Source: Azolla pinnata (lineage: Eukaryota; Streptophyta; Polypodiopsida; Salviniales; Salviniaceae). Taken from it: a DNA stretch of 31,647 bases. Made by a program: the position numbers and the translations under genes. Shown one piece after another: positions 23,737-31,634 of the stretch (its first letter is position 1; every line of letters begins with the position of its first letter). The stretch is from contig JBBBWG010003314.1 of the NCBI GenBank assembly GCA_037176905.1, forward strand, positions 1 through 31,647, written 5' to 3'. Below the pieces are notes generated by a model. The model saw nothing but the letters and a program-made list of their open reading frames with translations, searched no databases and was not told where the DNA came from.

Positions 23737-23964
23737 ACGGTAAATTATAAAAAATCAAATGTGTTAAGGTTACCTCTAACTTCTAATAGCATTTCCACAG
23801 GTGAGAATATTCCGACCCATTTCAAAGGGACTTGATAATTAACTACAAATGACACATTATGCAAGGCTTCCTCCACTTGTTGATACATCACAAACCCCCA
23901 AGAAATTCCAAAAGCCTCAAGTTTCTTTCCTCCATTGGCATTTGAGAAAATACTAACCAAGTAT
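23737..23964 (-). other. open 71-codon stretch between LTR C and the CACTA end, unrecognised
   Basis: The minus strand is open at 23745-23960, with protein-like composition (LEAFGISWGFVMYQQVEEAL, VNYQVPLKWVGIFSP). I do not recognise the family. It may be a captured host gene fragment or part of an element. No start or splice context supports a gene. Confidence 0.25.
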
Positions 23965-23989
23965 CACTACAAGGTAATTGGTTGTTTGC

Positions 23990-24560
23990 TGCGACAGTGC
24001 GCCAAGGTCGAGGTAAATTTTTTTTTCTGCGCAGCAATTTTGTCGCGAGGCTTACCGCGAGGTTTGCCGCGAGTATAGCCAGACATATATCTGCAACCAT
24101 ATCCACTCATTTTCCGCGAGCTCCAACGTCAATTTGGCCGCGACTTCAGCCATGCCATTCCCGCGTGTATTGACGCTTTGTTTGCCGTTAGATTAGACGG
24201 ACCTTCTGCCGCAAGAAAAATGTGAAAATTTGCCGGTTTGATTTACGCGTGCATTGTCGGAAATATTGCCGCTTGAAAATTTTGCAATTTTCTGCAACTT
24301 TAGCTAGAATATTTCCACGAGCAGAAGAGGAAATTTCACCGCAAAAATATTCAGAATCTTTGTCGCAAAAATATTCGGAATCTTTGCCGCAGATTTTGCC
24401 GGGAATTTTATCGCGAAATTGGAGATTCTTCAGATTTGTCGCGACTATTGCAACAACTTTTGCCGCGAATTCGCAGCAATTGTTACTGCGAGGTTCCACC
24501 AAGTTTTGCCGCGAGTTTGCTGCTTATTTGCCGCGACGTTACTACGTGACAGGTGCATAT
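23990..24560 (+). repeat. left subterminal motif field (TTTGCCGCGA)
   Basis: Repeated words of the form TTTGCCGCGAG, TTTGTCGCGA and TTTGCCGCAA occur mostly in the + orientation at irregular 15-40 bp spacing. In CACTA elements, short subterminal repeats of this kind bind the element-encoded TnpA-type protein. That role is inferred here. Confidence 0.8.
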
Positions 24561-24599
24561 TTGCCACGAATTATCGGCTTAATTGCTGCGACTAGCGTG

Positions 24600-25110
24600 A
24601 TTATCTCCCATTTTAGCTCATTTTAGGCAAATTAGGGGTATAGCCAATTGCTCTAAGATACACTTATGTTGTAAATGAGGTTAATATATAATTATTGTTA
24701 TCTAAAATGAAGTATATCCATGCAATTAGCAAAGCACATAGAAATATAGATATATATATCCACATATTCATAAACAACCACATCTACGTGTTAATACCCA
24801 TGAAATATATAAAACGTTTAGAAATATGTATATGTGTATATATACTATCATGCAATTATGTATCAGACTTGTACACACATAAACGAATATGCAATGAGGG
24901 TTGATGTACAAGTAGATCTACATGTATCTATGCAAATAACGTTGAATATGCTAGTATATGACAATTTACAGGAGAATATACATTAATCATGTCCATATAT
25001 GGATGAATAGGCAGATATATTTGCAGGCACACATAAATATGCATGAGAGTATGTATAATTACATGAATTTGCATGTTTGTGTGCATATACAAATGATTAG
25101 AGCCTGATTG
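24600..25110. other. AT-rich spacer inside the CACTA element
   Basis: Sequence rich in ATATACATG and TATATAT words. No gene or motif field is recognised. Confidence 0.5.
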
Positions 25111-25125
25111 TTTATATCTTGCAGT

Positions 25126-25500
25126 TATGTTGCAACAAGCATGCGGCTATCTTCCAGCAAATACGTGGCAAAATCAAATTCCAAGTGTCAATTACAGCAT
25201 GTTTGCCGCATATTTGCCGCACTGTTGCAGCAACCTTGCCCGCACATTTGCCGCAAATTTGTCGTACATTTACTAGAAATTTGCCGCAACCTTGCCGCAC
25301 ATTTGCCGTAAAGTTGCCGCTACCTTGCTGCAAATTTGCTGCGAAATTGCTGCAAATTTGCTGCGAAATTGCTGCAAATTTGCCGCGAAATTGCCGTAAC
25401 TTTGATGCATCTAATTTGCCGCAACTTGGCTACAACTTTGCTGCATATTTGTCGCAACTTTGCCGCAATTTTGCCCAAATTTGCCACAACTTTGTATAGG
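25126..25500 (+). repeat. internal TTGCCGC/TTGCTGC motif field with a 22-bp sub-array
   Basis: About nine exact TTGCCGC words plus TTGCTGC variants occur in 300 bp. At about 25328-25400 a strict 22-bp unit (AAATTTGCTGCGAAATTGCTGC) repeats about three times, giving roughly 11-bp motif spacing. The field lies just downstream of the transposase stop codon on its minus strand, and its orientation matches the left subterminal field. Confidence 0.85.
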
Positions 25501-27870
25501 AATGTAGAAAATTTCATCAAAACCCTAATGCAAAGATAGGCCATTTAACAACAAAATTTATGATTAAAGTGAATAATATATATCATGAGTTCTGATCAAC
25601 ATAAGAATAAATTACAAGAAACGGATCAATATCGATAGTGAGGAATATATTAGCGTCTTCATCGATATCAATATGTCCCCGGAACCTAACTCGATACATA
25701 AGTCGATGGAGGCATCGATGTTGATTTGTTCGCCATTAGCAGCTAGATCTGCATATGCTTCACCATCGTCAACAACATCAAATAGACTCCCAGTTTTGAT
25801 TTGAGCTTGATCATTGTGGAGCAATTGCATAGCAACCCACTCCGGACCTACTCCTGTACCTTCTGCTGTGGATGGGTGTGTTGTATTGTCGTCCCTTTGA
25901 CCCGACGTATCTGTGTCCATTGGCAAATGTACATCGACCTGGCCCAATTCTAGCAACAAGGAATGAAATAGTGGTTTAGTACGTGGTGCCATCGGGATCA
26001 TATACCACCACTTCTCATTATGCAGTACCGGTTGGAAAATTGCCTGTATGACGCAACAATACAAGTTTGGGTTAGGGTTTAGGGTGCATAGCATAATTAG
26101 AATATAATCTTTGCTATGGTTAAGAACTTGCAGCTACGTATTCACAATGAGATGACAAAACGAAGGTCCCTTCCTTGGCACTGCAGATCCGCGTGGAGTC
26201 AATCATCGTAAAGCCGCTGTCATCTACAGTAATCGAACTTTGTGGGACCTTATGTAAAACATCTTTAAACCATCTAACATCGAAGACAAACACGTCGAAT
26301 CTTCGATAGTCAAGTTTAATGATGTTTTGGATACTCCCACAATATTCGTGCTCCTATCCATCCTTCCCCTCATACGTGCCAATCACTCTAGAATCCACCA
26401 TATACCAGTTCAGATCAATGGCTTTAGTGCGGTAATGCATGCCTCCTACCATATTGCATAATAATAAGTGCACTGGACCATTAATAAAACGATTTGTTTC
26501 AGACATGAGAGGATTCTTAGTATTAATGGTAAGTTTGGTATTAGGGTTAGGGTTTAGTGTACCATAGTACTGCAACCTTGCGCATATTCCCACTCATCTT
26601 GCGTTATGGTTCCACGATGCTCGGCCTGATGCAATCTGTGCATCTTTGCATGCACCCATTCAGCTGTGATTGTCGATGGAAACTCGATCATGTGGCTCGG
26701 AAGTGGTGCACCTCGACCACCCTCACGCCAGATCTGGGCACGCTCACTCTTGATGGAAATCCTAATGCATTGTACCTGTCCACCCAAGGTCTCATAACCT
26801 ACGAATTCAAAATACAAAAGCTGTTTATCTTTGCACGAAGTTCCCGCCCTAAATTGACATTGCGGCCCATCCCTTGTGGAACGACGGTGGGACCATCTTC
26901 TTCTCTCACGTCCATCGCTGACAACGAATGTCGAATGGAAAAGGGGTGGGGCAGCGACAAATTTTCCTGGTGTAAATACTGCGAGATGAACACTACTATG
27001 CCTTCTTGGATCAGCCACCCTTCGCTCATGCTACCTTCTGGCTGCACATTCTGTCTCACAAAATCCTTCAACTTTTTCATGAAATGCTCCAAGAAAAACA
27101 TCCATTGGCTGGAGATTAGGCCGCATATCGCCATATCCTGGATAATGTGCACTAGAACATGCGCCTGACTAGTGAGAATGGATCGCGGAAAGGTATCCTC
27201 GAGAAGACACACTGCCTCTACTGCTTCTACTTGGGCCGTCTCTAGACTTTTTGGCTCCACCTCTTTCGCGCTTACAAAACAAACGAGCGCGTCAAGCTTG
27301 TATAAACACTGACGGAGCGGTGTAAAAGCTATTCTTGATATGCTAATCGGCAAAATGAACTATCGAAAAAATAGAAATTGTCAAATATTAGTAGGGTTAT
27401 AAAATATAAACTGATTGAAATTTTAGAGATAACTGCAACTACAAATCCAATTAAGTACCTGTAACATCTTATGCCAATCATGGGACTTCAAACCCACGAG
27501 ATGCTCCACCCCTTTGCATCTTTGTTTGGAGAACGCCCCTCTCAAACATCGTATATACCTGGTTGGGGTTTTGTTCGTGGTGATCATCTCCTTTACATCT
27601 TGTATTTCTGATCTCGTCAATGTCCATGAAGCCCTCGGTAATATCACTTGTCCATTTTTGCGCTCCATCGACCATGCACTGGGCATCTTCCTGCATCACT
27701 CCAAATCCATCTGAATAGCCAATGCATCTCGGATGCCCATTAGGTGGTCCCACACCGTCGTTGCCACATTCTTGAAGATGTGTATTGGGTCCAATAAGTG
27801 GTTGATTTTGAGGTCCTCCCAATACGATAACTCAAAAAATATTGACAACCTGCACACACATTACACACAA

Positions 27871-28085
27871 ATAAGGGTTTAGGGTTTAGGATGACACTTT
27901 CAAAATGATTGTAAACTTGCTGCAAATTCGCGGGAAAGTTGCTACAAAGATGTGGCAAACTTGCTATAAACATGCTAAAAACTTGCGGCAATTTCGCAAC
28001 AAACATGTGGCAAACTTGCTGCAAACTCGCGGCAAAGTTGCAGCAAACTTGCGGCAAAATTGTTGCAAACTTGCTAAAAACGAGC
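27871..28085 (-). repeat. motif field and telomere-like word inside a transposase intron
   Basis: Within intron 27850-28115, 27905-28085 is filled with GCGGCAAACTTGC/TTGCTGCAAAC words, the same motif as the subterminal fields but predominantly in the reverse orientation. At 27871-27893 lies AGGGTTTAGGGTTTAGG, the plant telomere unit, close to the intron's 3' end on the minus strand. Confidence 0.75.
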
Positions 28086-28267
28086 TGCAAATGACATAAT
28101 CTTAGATGCTCTAACCTGGACATCCCAGACACAACTTCCCCTTTAGCCTGCACCCACATCTCCTTCCAATCTTTCATAGTGATACATCTTGGCCGTATTC
28201 CGTTTTCAGCTGGTTGGTGGCGTTCATGCGTGGGTGGAAGAAATCTATCGTGGTTTGAATAAATCAC

Positions 28268-28500
28268 TCATTTGAGGTGAGGCGGTCATGTAGACACGAG
28301 GGATGGTCCACATCTGGGCTAGGCATGGTACCTTGAGGTCGATAAACCTGTGAGTTAAAAATGACTTATGCTAGAGTAATTAGTCATTGTCGGTAAATGT
28401 AGATAAAGGAGATCTAAATCAGTTTAGGGTTCTAACCTGAACTTTGCCCGAACCCTGGGAAGTCATGCATTGTCTACATTAGAATTGCTAGAAGGTTGAA
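28268..28500 (-). other. poorly preserved part of the transposase locus
   Basis: There is no clear conserved block. It contains GTTTAGGGTTCTAACC near 28422, another telomere-like word next to a possible splice site. It is probably an intron plus eroded coding sequence. Confidence 0.35.
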
Positions 28501-28984
28501 TACGCGATTGGGATGGGCCTTTGATATATCCTCTATTCGAACCCCTTGCTATAATATCTGCAACTTTTCCACAAGTAGTGCCACCGACGTGCTCGCCGAT
28601 GAAGGTCTTCAATCATATCTTCCATTTGCTCATTGGGATCCTGTTCTTACGGTGCTAAACCCTCTAGATCATCCACTGCTTCATTCAAACGTTGTCGTAC
28701 ACGTGCCTCTTATTCTTCAGCCTTTATTTTGGCCCGCTTCTAATAGTCATGTAACAACCGCGGTGCAACTGTGTAATGCGGAACATCATGGGGCGACTCT
28801 TTAGGATTCCAACAACCCCATTTGCATATATGATCGTGCACTACACGACGAGTTGGCCTAAATTTTTTTTTTTTTGCATCGGTCACACCTACATCGAATG
28901 ATACGAGCTCTCCATTGGCCGATGTGTGTCCTACGCAACTCCTTCGCATCGGTGGACGATGAACTGCTGTATACCGGACAAACA

Positions 28985-29290
28985 TCCATTGATGAATCCT
29001 GTAAACTTCGCGGCAAATTGAGTGGTTAGGGTCCCGGAAAGAGCAGCAAATTTGCGGATATAGGCGCGAAAACTGAGTGGCAAATTTGCGGATATAGGCG
29101 CGGCAATGGTTGCGTCAAACTGCGCGGAAACTGAGCGGCTATAAACGCGACAATCATCACGGTAAACCTGCGGATAATGTGCGGCAATTCTTTCGGCAAC
29201 ACTCGCAACAATTTGTCGCGGCAAAATACATGGTTATGTCGCGGCTAAACCCGCGGTAAATTGCGCGGTAAAGCGCGCGGCAAATAGTAC
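28985..29290 (-). repeat. right subterminal motif field (GCGGCAAA), inverted relative to the left
   Basis: Words CGCGGCAAATT, TGCGGATATAGGCGCG, AACTGAGCGGC and GCGCGGTAAA recur, mostly as the reverse complement of the left field's TTTGCCGC. The field is richer in CG than the left one. Inverted subterminal fields are standard for CACTA elements. Confidence 0.75.
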
Positions 29291-29299
29291 AAATGCGTG

Positions 29300-29503
29300 T
29301 TTTTCCCCCAAATTTAAAACCCTAAACTTGCTCCTACTCAGACGCACTGCTTTTTGCTCCTGCTCTGACCTGCTCTCTTTCTTTGTCCCTTTCGCTCCTG
29401 CTTTGTCCCTTTCGCTCATGCTTGCCCTAATCGTAAACCCTAAACCCTGCTCTGACTTGCAGCAAACCCTTTCGCTCCTGCTCTGTTGTATCTAGCCGAG
29501 TTG
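29300..29503 (-). other. leader-like sequence downstream of a copia PBS
   Basis: On the minus strand, GAGCAGGAGCGAAAGGG and GGGACAAAG repeats with a telomere-like word (29430-29450) follow the PBS at 29504. This looks like a short piece of an element's 5' untranslated internal region that ends against the CACTA right field. Confidence 0.4.
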
Positions 29504-29515
29504 GCTCTGATACCA
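29504..29515 (-). promoter_or_regulatory. primer-binding site for tRNA-iMet
   Basis: The minus strand reads TGGTATCAGAGC, the standard Ty1/copia primer-binding site complementary to the initiator-Met tRNA 3' end. It is two bases after the LTR end (AACA then TT). Confidence 0.9.
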
Positions 29516-29517
29516 AA

Positions 29518-29859
29518 TGTTGTGTGTGAAGGTCGTCAATCGGAACAAGGCACTACCTCCCAACTGTATGGTGGAGGTGTCAAGAGGTAGGTCAGAACAA
29601 AGAGAAGATCAGATCTGAAGGAGGAGGCTTCAGATCTGAGGCAGTCAATGGTGGCGGCAAAGACACAAGAGAGAGAGAGAGATATAGGCACAACATAATT
29701 CTACTATTATCTAGAGTTGGAGCAACCAACCTTGGACGACCATACAAGCTTGGTATTTATACCCCCAAGCTAGGGCAGAAGCCTTTATGACATATTACAA
29801 ATATGGTCCGCCCACTTATGGACAGTGTGCACACGGCCATTAGACGCCCGCATTGGACA
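29518..29859 (-). repeat. Ty1/copia LTR, 342 bp
   Basis: The minus strand begins TGTCCAATGCGGG and ends CACACAACA, with 5'-TG...CA-3' ends. A TATA box (GGGTATAAATACC) lies around 29752-29764, and a short GA/CT run lies at 29669-29682 in the transcribed part. A polypurine tract (GGGGGAG) directly precedes it and a PBS directly follows it. Confidence 0.85.
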
Positions 29860-29866
29860 CTCCCCC
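29860..29866 (-). other. copia polypurine tract
   Basis: The minus strand reads GGGGGAG immediately before the LTR start TGTCC, as expected for plus-strand priming at a 3' LTR. Confidence 0.7.
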
Positions 29867-29956
29867 GTAATGGGCGTGTTCCAAAAATCCGTAAAAAGAA
29901 AAAAGAAGTATACAAGATTTACAGATTTACAAAGGGGTTGATATACTGCGGAATAG

Positions 29957-30068
29957 TACGATCAGAGTAGTACGATCGAACAAAAGTACGATCGTAAAAG
30001 TGCGATCGTAGAAGTGCGATCGTAGTAGTACGATCGAACAAAGTACGATCGTCGTAGAGAGTACGACT
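29957..30068. repeat. tandem 14-16 bp repeats built on the palindrome CGATCG
   Basis: Seven variants of AGTACGATCGWA are spaced 14-16 bp apart (TACGATCGAACAAAAG, TACGATCGTAAAAG, TGCGATCGTAGAAG and so on). They occupy the short untranslated stretch between the copia stop codon and the polypurine tract. Each unit contains a perfect CGATCG or TACGATCGTA palindrome. Confidence 0.85.
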
Positions 30069-30114
30069 ATTTCCGCATTTCATCTGGAATCAGCTCCACG
30101 CCCATCCGATCGCG

Positions 30115-31193
30115 CTAAGACCGAAAACGGTCTATCGAAAGACTCTTGGGCATCACATCCGCAACATTGTCAGTCGTAGAGACCTTCTCTAGACTGAGCA
30201 TCTCCTTAGTTACGCAGTCCCGAACGAAATGGTACCGAACCTCGATATGCTTAGAAGCATTGTGATGTACCGGATTCTTCGCTAAAGCGACGGCTCCCTG
30301 GCTGTCGCTGAGTACGATCGAAATCCATTTCGAATTAGTTTGTCGAAACATACGAGCTAGTTGTCCGAGCCAAAGCGCTTCCTTCGCTGTGTCCGACGCA
30401 GGTACGTACTCCGCTTTGGTCATACTCGTAGCCGTACAGTCCTATAGTTTCGATCTCCACGAAATGGCGCCGTACTTGAACCTGAAGAAGTATCCGGACG
30501 TCGATTTCTGGCCGTCGAGACAACCCGCGTAATCCGAGTCGGTGTAGCCAAATAGGCCTAAGGGTTTGTTTGGTCCGAATTTGATGCCGTAGTCTTGTGT
30601 GCCAACTAGATATGTGAAGATATGCTTCACTCCGTTTCAGTGTGGGCGGCCGAGATTGTGCATGAATCTGCTAACGATTCCAACCGCATGCTCTATGTCT
30701 GGCCGCGTTGTGACCATAGCGTACATCAGGTGCGTATGGTACCGACTTCATATGGTCCCCCTCTAGATCGGGTGTCCAGCAGTCCTTCTGTGACAGCCGA
30801 AGGTTGGTAGGTAGCGGTGTCATAGCAAATCGAGTCGTATGCATGCTGAATCGCTCCAAGATTTGTCGGATGTAAGCGGACTGAGACAGATACAACGGTC
30901 GCCAATGGTGATTCCGTGTGATCTTTATCCCGAGAATGTGATGCGCCGGACCAAGATCCTTCATTGCGAATTTCAGCAGCATTTGTCGTCGAAGCTCGGC
31001 AAGCTCTCCGATATATCGACCAGAGAGCAGCATATCGTCCATGTAGAGGATGAGGAAGATGGGACTCCCATTTGGTGCGTCCTTACTATAGCAGCAATGG
31101 TCCTCATCCGATCGAAGAAAGCGGATCGATTGTACGAAATCGTCGAACTTACTACGCACGACCTGGTGACGCAAAGCCTTGCGGCTGTCAGAA
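30115..31193 (-). pseudogene. Ty1/copia polyprotein C-terminal part (RT-RNase H), broken
   Basis: Reverse transcriptase and RNase H of a copia retrotransposon. From about 31193 down: KFDDFVQSIRF, the RT catalytic YMDD (31034-31045, LILYMDDMLLSG), KDLGPAHHILGIKITR and RPLYLSQSAYIRQILERF. A frame change with loss of a few codons follows in the SVPYA ... LMYAMVTTRPDI region (about 30680-30740), then a stop replacing Trp near 30617. HIFTYLVGTQDYG and GYTDSDYAGCLDGQKSTSGY follow, then TAG at 30442-30444. RNase H resumes with TKAEYVPASDTAKEALWLGQ, SQGAVALAKNPVHHNASKHI and ADVMPKSL. It stops at 30115. The 5' part of pol is missing beyond about 31193, where gypsy sequence begins. PPT and LTR follow in the right order at 29866-29518. 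Confidence 0.93.
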
Positions 31194-31391
31194 ATTATTG
31201 TGCACAACAAGTTATATTATCTTGTTGATTGGCTAGGCTATTCTCCGAGTGATCGCACATGGGAAGCCATCGATCATGTTTGTAATGCTCAAACTCTTAT
31301 CGATGACTTCAATCGACGCTATCCCAACAAGCCCGGGCCTACATTATTATCGACTCCTTCCACTCGTCGATTTAGAGGGGGGATAGCGTAA
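31180..31391 (+). pseudogene. Ty3/gypsy chromovirus pol C-terminus with chromodomain (fragment)
   Basis: The frame EIIVHNKLYYLVDWLGY, SPSDRTWEAIDHV, IDDFNRRYPNKPGP is the chromodomain that ends the integrase of chromoviral Ty3/gypsy elements, where it directs insertion to marked chromatin. Aromatic residues (Y, W, W) typical of the fold are present. The frame ends with an RRFRGGIA-type tail at TAA 31391, overlapping a polypurine run (GAGGGGGGATA). Everything upstream (protease, RT, integrase core) is absent because the sequence to the left is minus-strand copia. Confidence 0.85.
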
Positions 31392-31403
31392 GAAATTATT
31401 AGG

Positions 31404-31472
31404 CTTTCCTTGGATTTGAACCAAGGATCTCATATTACATGATAAAGAAACCTAACCATTGAATTAGCTTAT
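31404..31472 (-). other. tRNA-like segment with Pol III box A and box B words
   Basis: The minus strand contains AGCTAATTCAATGGTTAGG (box-A-like, D-arm with CTAA/TTAG pairing). About 47 nt later comes GGTTCAAATCC (box B) within a T-arm stem CTTGG/CCAAG. The acceptor arms do not pair, so it is not a functional tRNA. A tRNA-derived fragment or SINE head within the LTR is the likely reading. Confidence 0.4.
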
Positions 31473-31532
31473 CAGAACGTGAAATACTAAAGGCTAGTTT
31501 TATAGTAATTATCGTATTCAGAGAAAACTCTG

Positions 31533-31611
31533 GAACTTTCTAGAACATTCTAGAACCTTCTAGAGTATGTTAGAATATTCTAGGAATAGAACATTCTAGA
31601 ACCTTCTAGAA
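31533..31611 (+). promoter_or_regulatory. heat-shock element array in the gypsy LTR
   Basis: Alternating GAA/TTC triplets occur at exact 5-bp steps: GAA 31533, TTC 31538, GAA 31543, TTC 31548, GAA 31553, TTC 31558, then GAG 31563. A second block follows: GAA 31573, TTC 31578, GGA 31583, then GAA 31589, TTC 31594, GAA 31599, TTC 31604, GAA 31609. This is the nGAAnnTTCn pattern bound by heat-shock factor trimers. It lies 17-95 bp upstream of a TATA box. Confidence 0.8.
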
Positions 31612-31627
31612 ATCTCTAGGCTAATCC

Positions 31628-31634
31628 TATAAAT
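31628..31634 (+). promoter_or_regulatory. TATA box of the gypsy LTR
   Basis: TATAAAT within CCTATAAATCG lies 17 bp after the last heat-shock triplet. Transcription would start near or just past the window end. Confidence 0.6.

Larger units (their letters stand above)
25612..28985 (-). pseudogene. CACTA transposase (Tnp2-DUF4218-DUF4216 type), broken
   Basis: This is a transposase of the plant En/Spm class, read from high to low coordinates. The N-terminal part (about 28985-28500, RRVVHDHICKWGCW) has several stops. The Tnp2 block comprises an exon 28267-28116 (NHDRFLPPTHERHQ) joined across intron 27850-28115 (minus GTTAG ... TGCAG) to an exon starting at 27849 (IFFELSYWEDLKINHLLDP, HIFKNVATTVWDHLMGIRDA). 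That exon is broken by TGA at 27696-27698 and continues to KSHDWHKMLQ. Intron 27360-27458 follows, then DUF4218 from 27359 (LEDTFPRSILTSQAHVLVHI, QWMFFLEHFMKKLK, RPEGS-like QPEGSMSEG). DUF4216 lies at about 26515-26138 (GGMHYRTK, TAG at 26354-26356, NIIKLDYRRFDVFVFDVRWF). Intron 26044-26137 leads to the tail AIFQPVLHNEKWWYMIP, with stop at 25612. Several stops and a frame change near 26800 make it non-functional as it stands. Confidence 0.85.
23965..29290 (-). mobile_element. CACTA (En/Spm-class) DNA transposon, decayed, right terminus not seen
   Basis: The left end is CACTACAAGGTAATTGG at 23965. It is followed by a dense field of TTGCCGCGA-like words (to about 24560), an AT-rich spacer, a second motif field, a minus-strand transposase with Tnp2/DUF4218/DUF4216 blocks, and a right motif field in the opposite orientation (28985-29290). 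The expected right terminus CCTTGTAGTG was not found. The right flank passes into a copia leader near 29300, so the right end is probably truncated. A second, isolated terminus of the same kind lies at 20009. Confidence 0.75.

Noticed and set aside
25112-25544. Overlapping frames with NLPQ/CGKF-type repeats on both strands
   Set aside because: They are translations of the TTGCCGC motif field, not proteins.
27478-27822. Alternative 114-codon minus-strand frame (starts MGGPQNQPLIG)
   Set aside because: It is a shadow frame of the transposase exon. The neighbouring frame carries the conserved HIFKNVATTVWDHLMGIRDA block.
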